From assembly GCA_942492375.1 (NCBI GenBank), contig CALOEL010000017.1, forward strand, positions 186,001 through 250,000: DNA of 64,000 nucleotides, given 5' to 3'. Of this stretch, positions 1 through 8,008 are shown one piece after another (the first letter of the stretch is position 1; every line of letters begins with the position of its first letter). Origin of the DNA: JAHEAO01 sp942492375. Its GTDB lineage: Bacteria > Pseudomonadota > Alphaproteobacteria > Rhodobacterales > Rhodobacteraceae. The notes beneath the pieces are model-generated. The model worked only from the letters and a program-made list of their open reading frames with translations. It searched no databases and was not told where the DNA came from. Made by a program: the position numbers and the translations under genes.

Positions 1-620
1 TCAGCTCGAAATTGGCGTTCATCGGATGCGGTTCCCAGCCAAGGAAGACCACCGGCTCGCCGCCGCGGTCGGCCTTGGCGACCTGCGCCAGCATGCCCTG
101 TTCCGAGCTTTCCACGACCTCGAACCCGTCCAGACCGAAGGCATTCTCGGCGATCATGTCGATGATCAGCCGGTTGCCGTCATTGCCCGGTTCGATCCCG
201 TAGATCTTGCCCTCCAGCGCATCTTTCTGCGCGGCGATGGCGTCGAAGCTGGTGATGCCCAGATCGGCGGCGGCCTTGTTCGCGGCGAGGGTGTATTTCG
301 CGCCCTCCAGATTGGCGCGGACGGTATCGACGGTGCCGGCCTCGCGGTAGGGTGCGATGTCGGCCTCCATCGTGGGCATCCAGTTGCCCAGGAACACATC
401 GATATCGCCTTCCGCCAGCCCGGTATAGGTGACCGGAACCGAGAGCAGCTTGATATCGGTCTCGTATCCGAGCGCCTCCAGCAGCGTGGTGGTCACGGCG
501 GTGGTCGCGGTGATGTCGGTCCAGCCGACATCGGAAAAGACCACGGTTTCGCAATCGGCCATTGCGGGTGCGGCCATTGTTGCCAGCGCAAGCGCCGACA
601 AGGTTGATCTGAGTTTCATT
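1..620 (-). CDS. choX: choline ABC transporter, periplasmic substrate-binding protein (partial)
   Basis: Minus-strand gene whose 3' part lies outside the window; at least 206 codons are present. It starts MKLRSTLSALALATMAAPAMA, a clear Sec signal peptide, followed by a mature protein beginning DCETVVFSDVGWTD. The block VFLGNWMPTMEADIAPY and the later VFLGWEPHPMN are typical of the ProX/ChoX/OpuAC family that binds choline or glycine betaine in the periplasm and hands it to the ChoWV membrane parts. The ATG at 620-618 follows a GGGAGA ribosome site. A BetI-like palindrome lies just upstream. Choline rather than betaine or proline as ligand is inferred from overall resemblance and the operator; the family call is firm. 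Confidence 0.85.
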
Positions 621-644
621 TCGAAGTCTCCCTGTTTTTCTTGA

Positions 645-658
645 TTGACCAGTCAATA
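645..658. promoter_or_regulatory. BetI-like TetR-family operator upstream of choX
   Basis: ATTGAC-CA-GTCAAT is a perfect inverted repeat with 6-base arms, 25 bases before the choX start, inside an AT-rich patch of otherwise GC-rich DNA. BetI-type regulators of choline genes bind TTGA/TCAA palindromes, so this is probably where a choline-responsive repressor acts. The match to BetI is inference; the palindrome is directly visible. Confidence 0.55.
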
Positions 659-798
659 AAAAGACAGCGCCGCCCGCATGTCTACCCGAAACCGGGCGTC
701 ACGGGACGATTCTGGGTCATCTGGCGGGCAGCCTAACCCGTCGCGGCTGAAATGGCGACGGTCTTGAAATCCCCGACGCAGTGGCCGATAGGTCGATC

Positions 799-1455
799 AT
801 GTTAAGGATTTGTTCACTGATTGTTTTGGCCCTCGGACTGGGATTTGCCGCGCAGGCGGAAGAGCTTGCGGGACGGGTTTCATTCTCGGATGCCGATACG
901 CTGACCGTGGGTGCGACCAAGGTCAGGCTTTTCGGCATCGACGCGCCCGAAGCCGATCAGCTCTGCCAGCGCAGCGACGGCGTGCGATGGCGTTGCGGCA
1001 CTTGGGCGACAGAAGTCGCGAGGGAACAGTTCGACGGCCGCACCGCCCGCTGCACCGTGCTGGATATCGACCGTTACGGCCGAAAGGTGTCGAAATGCCG
1101 TGTCGGGGATCGCGACATTGCCGATACGCTGGTGCGGCTTGGGGCCGCGCAGGCCTACCGCAAGTATTCGCTGGATTACATCGACGCCGAAAAGGAAGCC
1201 GCGATCACCAGCCGTGGCATCTGGTCCGGAACGCTTGAAGATCCTTCGGCCCATCGCGCGGCGAAACAACCCGTTCCGCAGGTGGCCGAGGGCGACTGTG
1301 CCATCAAGGGAAACATCTCGAGATCGGGCAGTATCTATCATCTGCCGGGACAGAAATTCTACGACGAGACCCGGATCAGCCCCGCCCGCGGCGAGCGCTG
1401 GTTCTGCACCGAGGCCGAGGCGATTGCGGCAGGCTGGCGCCGCGCCCGGCAGTGA
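799..1455 (+). CDS. secreted thermonuclease family protein (SNase-like)
   Basis: 218 residues from the ATG at 799, chosen because it starts a signal peptide (MLRICSLIVLALGLGFAAQA); an in-frame GTG at 781 would add six residues before it. The mature part is an SNase OB-fold: the DADT calcium-site motif, VRLFGIDAPE, the DRYGR motif with its catalytic arginine, and a final TSRGIW block. Such enzymes cut DNA and RNA to 3'-nucleotides with calcium. A C-terminal extension (about residues 165-218) with two cysteines, KGNIS..., HLPGQKFYDETRI and GERWFCTEAEAIAAGWR, is common in bacterial members and resembles a small surface-associated module. Likely periplasmic or exported; single gene. Confidence 0.85.
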   Translation: MLRICSLIVLALGLGFAAQAEELAGRVSFSDADTLTVGATKVRLFGIDAPEADQLCQRSDGVRWRCGTWATEVAREQFDGRTARCTVLDIDRYGRKVSKCRVGDRDIADTLVRLGAAQAYRKYSLDYIDAEKEAAITSRGIWSGTLEDPSAHRAAKQPVPQVAEGDCAIKGNISRSGSIYHLPGQKFYDETRISPARGERWFCTEAEAIAAGWRRARQ

Positions 1456-1462
1456 CCGGCAT

Positions 1463-1476
1463 TTGACGAGGATCAA
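1463..1476. promoter_or_regulatory. FnrL/FNR-type binding box with class II promoter spacing
   Basis: TTGAC-GAGG-ATCAA matches the FNR consensus TTGAT-N4-ATCAA with one change, and the TTGAC half is common in Rhodobacter-type FnrL sites. If the box is centred at -41.5, transcription starts near 1511 and positions -12 to -7 fall on TAGCCT (1499-1504), an acceptable -10 of TAnnnT form. The downstream gene is the YdcH protein at 1534. Oxygen control of that gene is inferred. Confidence 0.6.
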
Positions 1477-1533
1477 TGTTGCATCGCGGCGCGGCGGCTA
1501 GCCTGCCGGCGACTGCAAACATTGGAGGACGAT

Positions 1534-1779
1534 ATGGGTCACACGCCGCACGAACTGTCAGAAGAATTTCCCGACAAGGCCGAGCGTATCCACGAGTTGA
1601 AGGAAGCCAATCCGCATTTCGCGAAACTCGTCGACCGCTATCACGATGTGAACCGCGCCGTGCATCGCGCGGAAACCAATGTCGAGCCGACAGACGAGCT
1701 GCACGAGGCCGATCTGCGAAAGCAGCGCATGGCCCTGAAGGACGAGATCTGGCGGTTGCTGTCCGAAGGCGTCGCCTGA
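1534..1779 (+). CDS. YdcH family protein (DUF465)
   Basis: 81 residues. The ATG at 1534 sits behind TTGGAGGACGAT, an excellent ribosome site, so the in-frame TTG at 1522 is not needed. The charged, almost wholly helical sequence with HELKEANPHFAKLVDRYHDVNR and a closing MALKDEIWRLL is the small two-helix DUF465/YdcH family of unknown biochemical role. The last codons end four bases before the convergent pccR gene. An FNR-type box about 60 bases upstream suggests induction when oxygen is low. Confidence 0.85.
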   Translation: MGHTPHELSEEFPDKAERIHELKEANPHFAKLVDRYHDVNRAVHRAETNVEPTDELHEADLRKQRMALKDEIWRLLSEGVA

Positions 1780-1783
1780 ACGC

Positions 1784-3181
1784 TCAGCCGCCGTCGATCG
1801 CGTAAGGCAGCACGCCGCGCCGGTCGGGATCGACGGCCAGCCGGTGTTCCAGCGGCGGCACGGACCTTTGGTGGCATTCCCGCCTTTCGCAGATCCGGCA
1901 GGAAATGCCGATCGGCTCGAACGCCTTCGGCTTGGTCACGTCCAGATCGTCGGCATAGACCAGCCGTGCGGCATGCTGCACCTCGCAGCCCAACCCGATC
2001 GCGAAACGCCGGACCGGGGCGTGAAACGACCCGCCGGGTTTCGAAACGTCGCGCGCAAGACAGAAATAGCGGACACCATCGGGCGTTTCGGCAAGCTGGC
2101 GCAGGAACCGGCCCGGCACCTCGAAAGCCCGGTGCACGTTCCATAGCGGGCAGGCGCCGCCGAACCGGGCGAATTGCAGCCGCGTCGCGGAGTGCCGCTT
2201 GGTGATCGTGCCGGCCTGATCGACGCGCACGAAGAAGAACGGAATGCCCTTCGCGCCGGGGCGCTGAAGCGTGGAAAGCCGGTGCGCGACCTGCTCGATC
2301 GACGCGCCGAACATCTCGGCCAGCCGTTCCAGATCGTGCCGGGTTTCCTCGGCCGCCGCCTGGAAGGCATGGTAGGGCAGCAGCGCCGCGCCGGCGAAAT
2401 AGTTGGCCAGCCCGATCTTGGCGATGGCACGCGCCTCGTCGCTGTGGAACCGGGCAAGGTCGAGCGTTGCTTCGAGCAGCTTGTTCTGCGTGACCAGCGC
2501 CACCTGATGCAGCAGCTGAAACCTCTGCGTTGCGCTGGCGGCGGCGCTCGACAGCGTCAGGCGCTTCGTGGCCGCGTCGAATTGCCGAAGCGGGGCCTGC
2601 CGGGTCACGGAGATCTCGACGCCGCGGCTTCGCAGCGCCGCCGCCGCGGCCTCTGCGGGATCGCTTTTCAGCTTGGCGAAGCGTTCGGCCGCCCGGTCGA
2701 CAGCGTCGATATAGTTGTCGCAATAGTGGAAGAAGTCGCGCACCTCTTCCCAGGGGCTCGGGCGCACCGAACTGCCCTCGCGCCCCAGCGCCTCGTCCAG
2801 AGAGGCGAGCCGTTCGTGGCTTTGCCGGTAGGCGCGGTGCAGTTCCAGGAAGGCCCGCGCCAGTGCCGGTGCATTCGATGCGGCCAGCCGCAGATCGGCG
2901 ACCGGCGGCGTCGTATCGGCAAAGACCGGATCGGCCAGCGCCTCGCGCATGTCGGTCACGATGCGCTCGGCGTCGCCGGTCGAAAGCTCGGTGACGTCGA
3001 AGCCGAATTCCTGCGCCAGCGCCAGCACCACGCCGGTCGAGACAGGGCGGTTGTTGTTCTCCATCTGGTTGAGATAGGGCAGCGAGACGCCCAGCTTTTC
3101 CGCGAAAGCCTTCTGGGTCAGGCCCAGCCGGGTGCGGGTCTCGCGCAGCTTGCTTCCTGCATAGAGTTTCTGGGTTGGCAT
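1784..3181 (-). CDS. pccR: short-chain fatty acyl-CoA responsive regulator (ScfR/RamB family), PccR-like
   Basis: 465 residues. An N-terminal XRE helix-turn-helix (about residues 8-65: TRTRLGLTQKAFAEKLGVS, YLNQMENNNRPVS) is followed by a long ScfR-type effector domain. The C-terminus carries CRICERRECHQR, a cysteine motif shared with RamB/PrpR proteins; mycobacterial PrpR is reported to hold an iron-sulphur cluster through such cysteines. In Rhodobacter sphaeroides the family member PccR controls propionyl-CoA carboxylase. The neighbouring pccB promoter has the TTTGCAAA-type motif attributed to PccR, and similar boxes lie 10 and 40 bases before this start, suggesting self-control. The ribosome site (AAAGG) overlaps the nearer box. 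Symbol assigned from family plus context. Confidence 0.85.
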   Translation of the reverse strand: MPTQKLYAGSKLRETRTRLGLTQKAFAEKLGVSLPYLNQMENNNRPVSTGVVLALAQEFGFDVTELSTGDAERIVTDMREALADPVFADTTPPVADLRLAASNAPALARAFLELHRAYRQSHERLASLDEALGREGSSVRPSPWEEVRDFFHYCDNYIDAVDRAAERFAKLKSDPAEAAAAALRSRGVEISVTRQAPLRQFDAATKRLTLSSAAASATQRFQLLHQVALVTQNKLLEATLDLARFHSDEARAIAKIGLANYFAGAALLPYHAFQAAAEETRHDLERLAEMFGASIEQVAHRLSTLQRPGAKGIPFFFVRVDQAGTITKRHSATRLQFARFGGACPLWNVHRAFEVPGRFLRQLAETPDGVRYFCLARDVSKPGGSFHAPVRRFAIGLGCEVQHAARLVYADDLDVTKPKAFEPIGISCRICERRECHQRSVPPLEHRLAVDPDRRGVLPYAIDGG

Positions 3182-3190
3182 GGCCCGGCC

Positions 3191-3228
3191 TTTGCAATTT
3201 AGCTACGCCGCAATCTAGCCTTTGCAAA
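3191..3228. promoter_or_regulatory. PccR-type boxes before pccR
   Basis: TTTGCAAT (3191-3198) and TTTGCAAA (3221-3228) flank a pair of direct repeats, GCAATTTAGC (3194-3203) and GCAATCTAGC (3210-3219). They fill the 52-base gap between the efflux gene and pccR. The spacing is not the four bases described for R. sphaeroides PccR sites, so binding mode is uncertain; autoregulation is inferred. Confidence 0.45.
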
Positions 3229-3233
3229 CCGCC

Positions 3234-4451
3234 TCAGGCAATCCCGATGCGCCGTTCGCGGGCAATCACCCAGAGGATCGAAACCACCGACAGCGCCGAG
3301 ACTGTCAGCATGATCCAGAGCAGCGGATAGGGCCCCCGGCCCGGCACCAGAAGCGCGCCGGCAAGGGCCGACAGCACAGCGCCGCCGCCGATCATGATCG
3401 CGCCGCCGAGGCCGGAGGCGGTGCCCGCCAGATGCGGCCGCACCGACAGCATTCCCGAGGTCGCGTTGGGCATCACCAGACCGTTGCCAAGCCCGACGAA
3501 GGTCATGAAGCCGAAGAACGAATGGACGCTGCCGAAACCGGTCAGGAAGATCAGCAGCGACGTGGCGACACCGAGGCTCGACAGCAGCGATCCCCAAAGC
3601 ACCATGCGGTTGACGCCGAACCGGATCGAGTAGCGGCCCGACAGGAAATTGCCCAGCATGTAGCCAAGCGCCGGTGCGCCGAAGAAGAAACCGAGCGTCG
3701 AGGGCGGCAATCCAAAGACCACGCTGCCGACGAAGGGCGCGCCGCCGAGATAGGCGAAGAACGCGCCCGAGGCGAGCGCGGCGGCAAGGCAATAGCCCCA
3801 GAACCTCTGCGAGGTCAGCAATTCGGGATAGTCGCGCACCTGATCGCGAAATGAGCTTGGGCGGATGGCGTTGGTCTCTCCCAGATCGGTCCAGATCAGC
3901 CACATCGTCAGGCCGCCCGTCACCAGCAGGAACCAGAAGGTCGCCTGCCAGCCGAATTGCTCGTCCAGCCAGCCGCCGAGCGCCGGGCTGATCATCGGCA
4001 CAACCGCCATGCCCATCGTGACATAGCCGATCATCGAGGCCGCCTGATCCTGCGGAACCATGTCGCGCACCACGGCGCGGCTGAGCACCATCGCGACCAC
4101 GCTGGCGGCCTGGCCCATGCGGAAGATCAGGAACAGCTCGACCGTGGGAGCGAGGATGCAACCGACAGTGGCGGCGATGAACAGCCCGAAGCCCCAGAGC
4201 AGCACCGGACGCCGCCCGAACCGGTCCGAGATCGGCCCGACGAAGAGCTGCAGCGCGGCGTTGACGCCGAGATAGAGTGCGACGGAAAGCTGCATCACGC
4301 TGTAATCGGTGCCGAAATACTCGGTCATCGCCGGCAGCGAGGGCAGGAACATGTTCATCGTCATGGCTGCCATGCCGGTCATCAGCACAAGCGTCATGAT
4401 ATGGGGCGGGGTCGAGCGGTCCAGGAACCGGACCTTCGGTGCGGAACTCAT
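3234..4451 (-). CDS. Bcr/CflA family multidrug efflux MFS transporter
   Basis: 405 residues with about 12 hydrophobic segments. The signature DRFGRRPVLLWG after the second segment and LSRAVVRDMV in the fourth mark the Bcr/CflA drug:proton antiporter branch of the major facilitator superfamily (inner membrane export of small drugs or metabolites). I use the ATG at 4451 (MSSAPKVRFLDRSTPPH); an in-frame ATG at 4532 would add 27 polar residues that the family does not need and would run through the pccB control region. It is divergent from pccB and upstream of pccR on the same strand, so it may be co-transcribed with pccR. A link to propionate export is only a guess. Confidence 0.85.
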   Translation of the reverse strand: MSSAPKVRFLDRSTPPHIMTLVLMTGMAAMTMNMFLPSLPAMTEYFGTDYSVMQLSVALYLGVNAALQLFVGPISDRFGRRPVLLWGFGLFIAATVGCILAPTVELFLIFRMGQAASVVAMVLSRAVVRDMVPQDQAASMIGYVTMGMAVVPMISPALGGWLDEQFGWQATFWFLLVTGGLTMWLIWTDLGETNAIRPSSFRDQVRDYPELLTSQRFWGYCLAAALASGAFFAYLGGAPFVGSVVFGLPPSTLGFFFGAPALGYMLGNFLSGRYSIRFGVNRMVLWGSLLSSLGVATSLLIFLTGFGSVHSFFGFMTFVGLGNGLVMPNATSGMLSVRPHLAGTASGLGGAIMIGGGAVLSALAGALLVPGRGPYPLLWIMLTVSALSVVSILWVIARERRIGIA

Positions 4452-4510
4452 TGCGGTGAGATAGAGCGATTGCGGCGGCAGGCCAAGAGCGATGTTTCGG
4501 TGCGCGTCAG

Positions 4511-4558
4511 TTTGCAGATATTCAATTAGCATATTTGCTCTGCAGAATGGTTTGCAAA
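4511..4558. promoter_or_regulatory. PccR-type operator in the pccB promoter region
   Basis: TCTGCAGA-ATGG-TTTGCAAA occupies 4539-4558. It fits the pattern TTTGCAAA-N4-TTTGCAAA that I recall for PccR of Rhodobacter sphaeroides, with two mismatches in the first half and the exact four-base spacer. A third half-site TTTGCAGA sits at 4511-4518. The site is about 70-90 bases upstream of pccB and next to the divergent efflux gene. Function is inferred from family knowledge. Confidence 0.6.
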
Positions 4559-4629
4559 TCTGCCAGTCAGGACTTTCTGCCCGCAGGCGAACCCATTATG
4601 GTCCGGTGCAGATGCCAGGGAGGCACCCG

Positions 4630-6162
4630 ATGAAAGACATTCTCGAAGAGCTTGAATCCCGCCGCAAGACCGCCCGGCTGGGTGGCGGGCAAAAGCGCGT
4701 CGACGCGCAGCACGGTAAGGGCAAACTGACCGCGCGCGAACGCATCGAGCTGCTGCTCGACGAAGGCAGCTTCGAGGAATTCGACATGTTCGTGGCGCAT
4801 CGCTGCACCGATTTCGGGATGGAGAAGGACCGCCCCTATGGCGACGGCGTGGTGACAGGCTGGGGCACGATCAACGGCCGGATGGTCTATGTCTTCAGCC
4901 AGGATTTCACCGTCTTCGGCGGCTCGCTGTCGGAAACCCATGCCGAGAAGATCTGCAAGGTGATGGATATGGCGGTGCAGAACGGCGCACCGGTGATCGG
5001 GATCAACGATTCGGGCGGCGCGCGGATCCAGGAGGGCGTCGCGTCCCTGGCGGGATACGCCGAGGTCTTTCAGCGCAACATCATGGCCTCGGGCGTGGTC
5101 CCGCAGATCAGCGTCATCATGGGGCCGTGCGCGGGGGGTGCTGTCTATTCCCCGGCGATGACCGATTTCATCTTCATGGTGAAGGACACGTCCTACATGT
5201 TCGTCACCGGCCCCGACGTGGTGAGGACCGTCACCAACGAGGTCGTGACCGCCGAGGAACTGGGCGGTGCATCGACCCATACCCGCAAATCCTCGGTCGC
5301 CGATGGCGCGTTCGAGAATGATGTCGAGGCGCTGACCGAGATCCGGCGGCTGGTGGATTTCCTGCCGCTCAACAACCGCGACAAGCCGCCGGTGCGGCCA
5401 TTCTTCGACAGCCCGGACCGGATGGAGATGAGCCTCGATACGCTGATCCCGGACAATCCGAATTCGCCCTACGACATGAAGGAACTGATCACCAAGCTGG
5501 CGGACGAGGGTGATTTCTACGAGATACAGGAGAATTTCGCCAAGAACATCCTGACCGGGTTCATCCGGCTGGAAGGGTCCACGGTGGGCGTGGTGGCGAA
5601 CCAGCCGATGGTGCTGGCGGGATGTCTGGATATCGACTCGTCGCGCAAGGCCGCGCGGTTCGTGCGGTTCTGCGATGCCTTCGAGATCCCGGTGCTGACG
5701 CTGGTTGATGTGCCCGGCTTCCTGCCCGGCACCAGCCAGGAATATGGCGGCGTCATCAAGCATGGCGCGAAACTGCTGTTCGCCTATGGCGAGGCGACGG
5801 TGCCGAAGGTCACTGTTATCACCCGCAAGGCCTATGGCGGGGCCTATGACGTCATGGCGTCGAAGCACCTGCGCGGCGATTTCAACTATGCCTGGCCCAC
5901 CGCCGAGATCGCGGTGATGGGGGCCAAGGGGGCGACCGAGATCCTCTACAGGTCGGAACTGGACGACAAGGAGAAGATCGCGCAGCGCACCCGCGACTAC
6001 GAGGCGCGGTTCGCCAATCCCTTCGTCGCCGCCGAAAAGGGCTTCATCGACGAGGTCATCATGCCGCATTCGACCCGCAAGCGGATCTGCCGCGCCTTCG
6101 CCAGCCTGCGCGGCAAGCAGATGACGAACCCGTGGAAGAAGCACGACAACATTCCGCTATGA
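4630..6162 (+). CDS. pccB: propionyl-CoA carboxylase, carboxyltransferase (beta) subunit
   Basis: 510 residues, the normal size for the family. Starting MKDILEELESRRKTARLGGG behind a GGGAGGCACCCG ribosome site, it contains both crotonase-like halves: the N-terminal half with NDSGGARIQEGV and MGPCAGGAVYSPA, the C-terminal half with VDVPGFLPGTSQEYGGVIKHGAKLL and KAYGGAYDVM, which form the biotin and acyl-CoA pockets. It moves the carboxyl group from carboxybiotin on PccA to propionyl-CoA, giving methylmalonyl-CoA in the cytoplasm. It is the first gene of the operon, separated from pccA by four small genes, and has a PccR-type operator upstream. Longer in-frame start at 4492 rejected because it would cross the operator. 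Confidence 0.96.
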   Translation: MKDILEELESRRKTARLGGGQKRVDAQHGKGKLTARERIELLLDEGSFEEFDMFVAHRCTDFGMEKDRPYGDGVVTGWGTINGRMVYVFSQDFTVFGGSLSETHAEKICKVMDMAVQNGAPVIGINDSGGARIQEGVASLAGYAEVFQRNIMASGVVPQISVIMGPCAGGAVYSPAMTDFIFMVKDTSYMFVTGPDVVRTVTNEVVTAEELGGASTHTRKSSVADGAFENDVEALTEIRRLVDFLPLNNRDKPPVRPFFDSPDRMEMSLDTLIPDNPNSPYDMKELITKLADEGDFYEIQENFAKNILTGFIRLEGSTVGVVANQPMVLAGCLDIDSSRKAARFVRFCDAFEIPVLTLVDVPGFLPGTSQEYGGVIKHGAKLLFAYGEATVPKVTVITRKAYGGAYDVMASKHLRGDFNYAWPTAEIAVMGAKGATEILYRSELDDKEKIAQRTRDYEARFANPFVAAEKGFIDEVIMPHSTRKRICRAFASLRGKQMTNPWKKHDNIPL

Positions 6163-6905
6163 CGCCGAAACTCTACAAATTCGTTCTGGCATTGGCGGTC
6201 ATCGCGACTGTCTGGGGAGCCTATTGGTTGATCCGGCCGGGGCGCGGGCTGGACGGGCCGAAGTTCCACGCGGCGGGCTGGACCTGGATCGCGCCAGAGG
6301 TCGACTGGACGGAATTGTCGGGTCAATTCGCTGTGGATGTCAGGATTGCCCCGGTCCGGGGGCAGGGCAGGCAGAAGATCAGCCCGCCCCTGTTCGATGC
6401 GATCTGCGGAGGTGTCCTGACGAAACTGCCGGGCGCGCCGGCGGACGTTCACCGTAGCGCGATATACCGCGTCACGGTGGGGTTCATGCCGGGGGTTCTG
6501 CCGGACCCCGACAACGACATGTCTATCCCGGTGACGGTCATCGACGGCGGTTGCCAGCCGGCTGACAAGGGAGATCGCTATCCGATCCGGTATCCGGGCG
6601 ACTTGCAGGGCTGGAATGTGGGTTGGATGGACCAGAAGCCGGGATCGGATGAGCGACGGGTCATTTTCGTTCGGCGGCCCGAATCCAGTCAGGAACTTTC
6701 AGAGTTTCCGCTGAAGACCGCCTGCGAAGCGGTGGCGGGCGATCCGCCGCCGGGACGCGGGCCGGGCGCCTTGTCGGGAAGCCTTTGGGTCGAGGCGCGC
6801 GTCACGCAGGGGCTCACGATCCTGAATTTCTACAATTCGTTCAGCCAGGAATTCATCGTCACAAACGGCAAATGCACGGCGAAAGCCCCGGGGAGCGGCG
6901 CATGA
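6159..6905 (+). CDS. uncharacterised membrane-anchored protein in the pcc operon
   Basis: 248 residues; not recognised. The ATG overlaps the pccB stop (ATGA at 6159-6162), the sign of translational coupling. It begins MTPKLYKFVLALAVIATVWGAYWLIRP, a single hydrophobic segment (about residues 5-23) that could be an uncleaved anchor or signal, so the rest is probably periplasmic. The body has four cysteines (FDAICGGV, DGGCQP, TACEAV, NGKCTA), compatible with two disulphides outside the cytoplasm, and no enzyme motif. It overlaps the next gene by four bases. Its place between pccB and pccA ties its expression to propionate use, but nothing in the sequence shows a role in carboxylation. Confidence 0.8.
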   Translation: MTPKLYKFVLALAVIATVWGAYWLIRPGRGLDGPKFHAAGWTWIAPEVDWTELSGQFAVDVRIAPVRGQGRQKISPPLFDAICGGVLTKLPGAPADVHRSAIYRVTVGFMPGVLPDPDNDMSIPVTVIDGGCQPADKGDRYPIRYPGDLQGWNVGWMDQKPGSDERRVIFVRRPESSQELSEFPLKTACEAVAGDPPPGRGPGALSGSLWVEARVTQGLTILNFYNSFSQEFIVTNGKCTAKAPGSGA

Positions 6906-7291
6906 GGTCCGCGGCCATGCTGGTACTGGCGGCGAGCACCGTCCTGGCGGATGACGATCCGATCGCCGTGCCCTCGGGACAGGACGTGACCTTGCTGGAG
7001 GTCGTGACCAACCAGCCGGGGCAGGGGCTGACCTATCGGTTCCGGTTCATCGCGCCAGAGATCGCGCGGGAAAAGGGACAGCCGGATTTCGAGTTGATCG
7101 GGCGCGACATGGAATATCTCTGCAACAGCTTCGCCCTGCCCAGGATCGCCACGGGCGGGCCGGTGCCGAATCAGATCGTGATCTCGATGGCCGACCGTCC
7201 CACGGCCTTCGGCGATACCGTGCCCGAAGCGACGCAGTTCTTCGAGGTGTTCAGCATCGAGGAAAATGCCTGCCAGTGGGATCCGTACTGA
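6902..7291 (+). CDS. DUF6497-like secreted protein in the pcc operon
   Basis: 129 residues starting at ATG 6902, which overlaps the previous stop as ATGA. A short signal peptide (MRSAAMLVLAASTVLA) precedes a small domain with VPSGQDVTLLEV, YRFRFIAPEI, the strongly conserved-looking DMEYLCNSFALPRI and QIVISMADRPTAFG. This pattern resembles DUF6497, a family I associate with Rhodobacterales; the assignment is from memory and not checked. Two cysteines are present. Predicted periplasmic. It is translationally coupled to its neighbours on both sides, so it is probably made in fixed proportion with them. Function unknown. Confidence 0.78.
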   Translation: MRSAAMLVLAASTVLADDDPIAVPSGQDVTLLEVVTNQPGQGLTYRFRFIAPEIAREKGQPDFELIGRDMEYLCNSFALPRIATGGPVPNQIVISMADRPTAFGDTVPEATQFFEVFSIEENACQWDPY

Positions 7292-7650
7292 TGCCGCGCG
7301 ACGACATGATCAAGCATCGGGGCTTTCCCGGCCGGCTGCCCGGAACCGACTTTCAGTTCACGGTGCGCCGGGCCAATCCGCGCGGTGTGACGCCGATCAC
7401 GCGGCGCGAACGTCATGCCGACCGGAAGCCTGCCGACCGGCGCGCCGACGAGGGGTTCCTGCGGGCGCTCTGGCAGCATTTCGGCGAAGAGCCATTCGTG
7501 CGCGGCAATCTCGATGCCGGGCGGTTGTCATGGCTTTTCGGGCGAGAGGTCGTGCCGGCGGAAGACCCGTTCGACCCGGAAAGCTATGACGCGATGCTGA
7601 GGATCGATATCGACCGCGCGCGTGCGGCCTTTCCGGAGGCCTTCGAATGA
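7291..7650 (+). CDS. uncharacterised cytoplasmic protein in the pcc operon
   Basis: 119 residues; the ATG shares one base with the previous stop (TGATG at 7289-7293). I prefer it over an in-frame GTG at 7276. No signal peptide or membrane segment. The N-terminal half is rich in arginine (RRANPRGVTPITRRERHADRKPADRRADEG), the C-terminal half acidic (EDPFDPESYDAMLRIDIDRARAAFPEAFE). I do not recognise a domain. Coupled translation and its position between the two carboxylase subunits suggest it belongs to the pcc operon, but its partner or activity is unknown. Confidence 0.72.
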   Translation: MPRDDMIKHRGFPGRLPGTDFQFTVRRANPRGVTPITRRERHADRKPADRRADEGFLRALWQHFGEEPFVRGNLDAGRLSWLFGREVVPAEDPFDPESYDAMLRIDIDRARAAFPEAFE

Positions 7651-8008
7651 CCGGTTTCGGCGTTTTATTGCCTAGGGGTCGGCAACTTTGGCGGAATTTT
7701 GCCGATATTGTTTCCCGTTTAACGTGCGTGTTTGCGACCGGCGCGACTCGAAGCATGCTCCGTCATGTGGCTGGCCCCTCCAGCAAGTTGCCTGCCACGT
7801 TTCGTAAAAACCGTTACCCTTCCCCTTCTACGAGGTCTGGCCTTTCCCGGGTCAGACCTCACCCTTTTTGGGTTCAGCCCGCGCTCGGAAAAGTGAACGC
7901 GGTATCGGCGCTTTGCGGCCAGTCGATGGAAAAAGCCTTTGCGAAAGCCTACCGGAAAGGCGAGACTGACCCCGCAATTCAATTCCGAATGAGGGAAGGC
8001 AGTTCAAA
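7651..8008. other. intergenic region inside the pcc operon, no gene seen
   Basis: 358 bases with lower GC and T-rich stretches than its surroundings (for example TTTTATTGCC near 7665 and AAAAACCGTT near 7807). It holds a hairpin at 7832-7860 followed by a T run, described separately. A ribosome site GAGGGAAGG precedes the lipoprotein gene. No conserved reading frame was recognised. It probably separates the pccB unit from a second transcript for the lipoprotein and pccA. Confidence 0.5.
7832..7870 (+). terminator. possible transcription terminator downstream of the pccB unit
   Basis: GAGGTCTG (7832-7839) and CAGACCTC (7853-7860) form a perfect 8-base stem with a 13-base loop, followed after four bases by TTTTT. 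The stem is less GC-rich than usual and the T run is interrupted, so it may be a weak or read-through terminator. Confidence 0.45.

Noticed and set aside
4567..6144. Minus-strand reading frame of 525 codons opposite pccB
   Set aside because: Same kind of shadow of a strongly conserved GC-rich gene, no family match.
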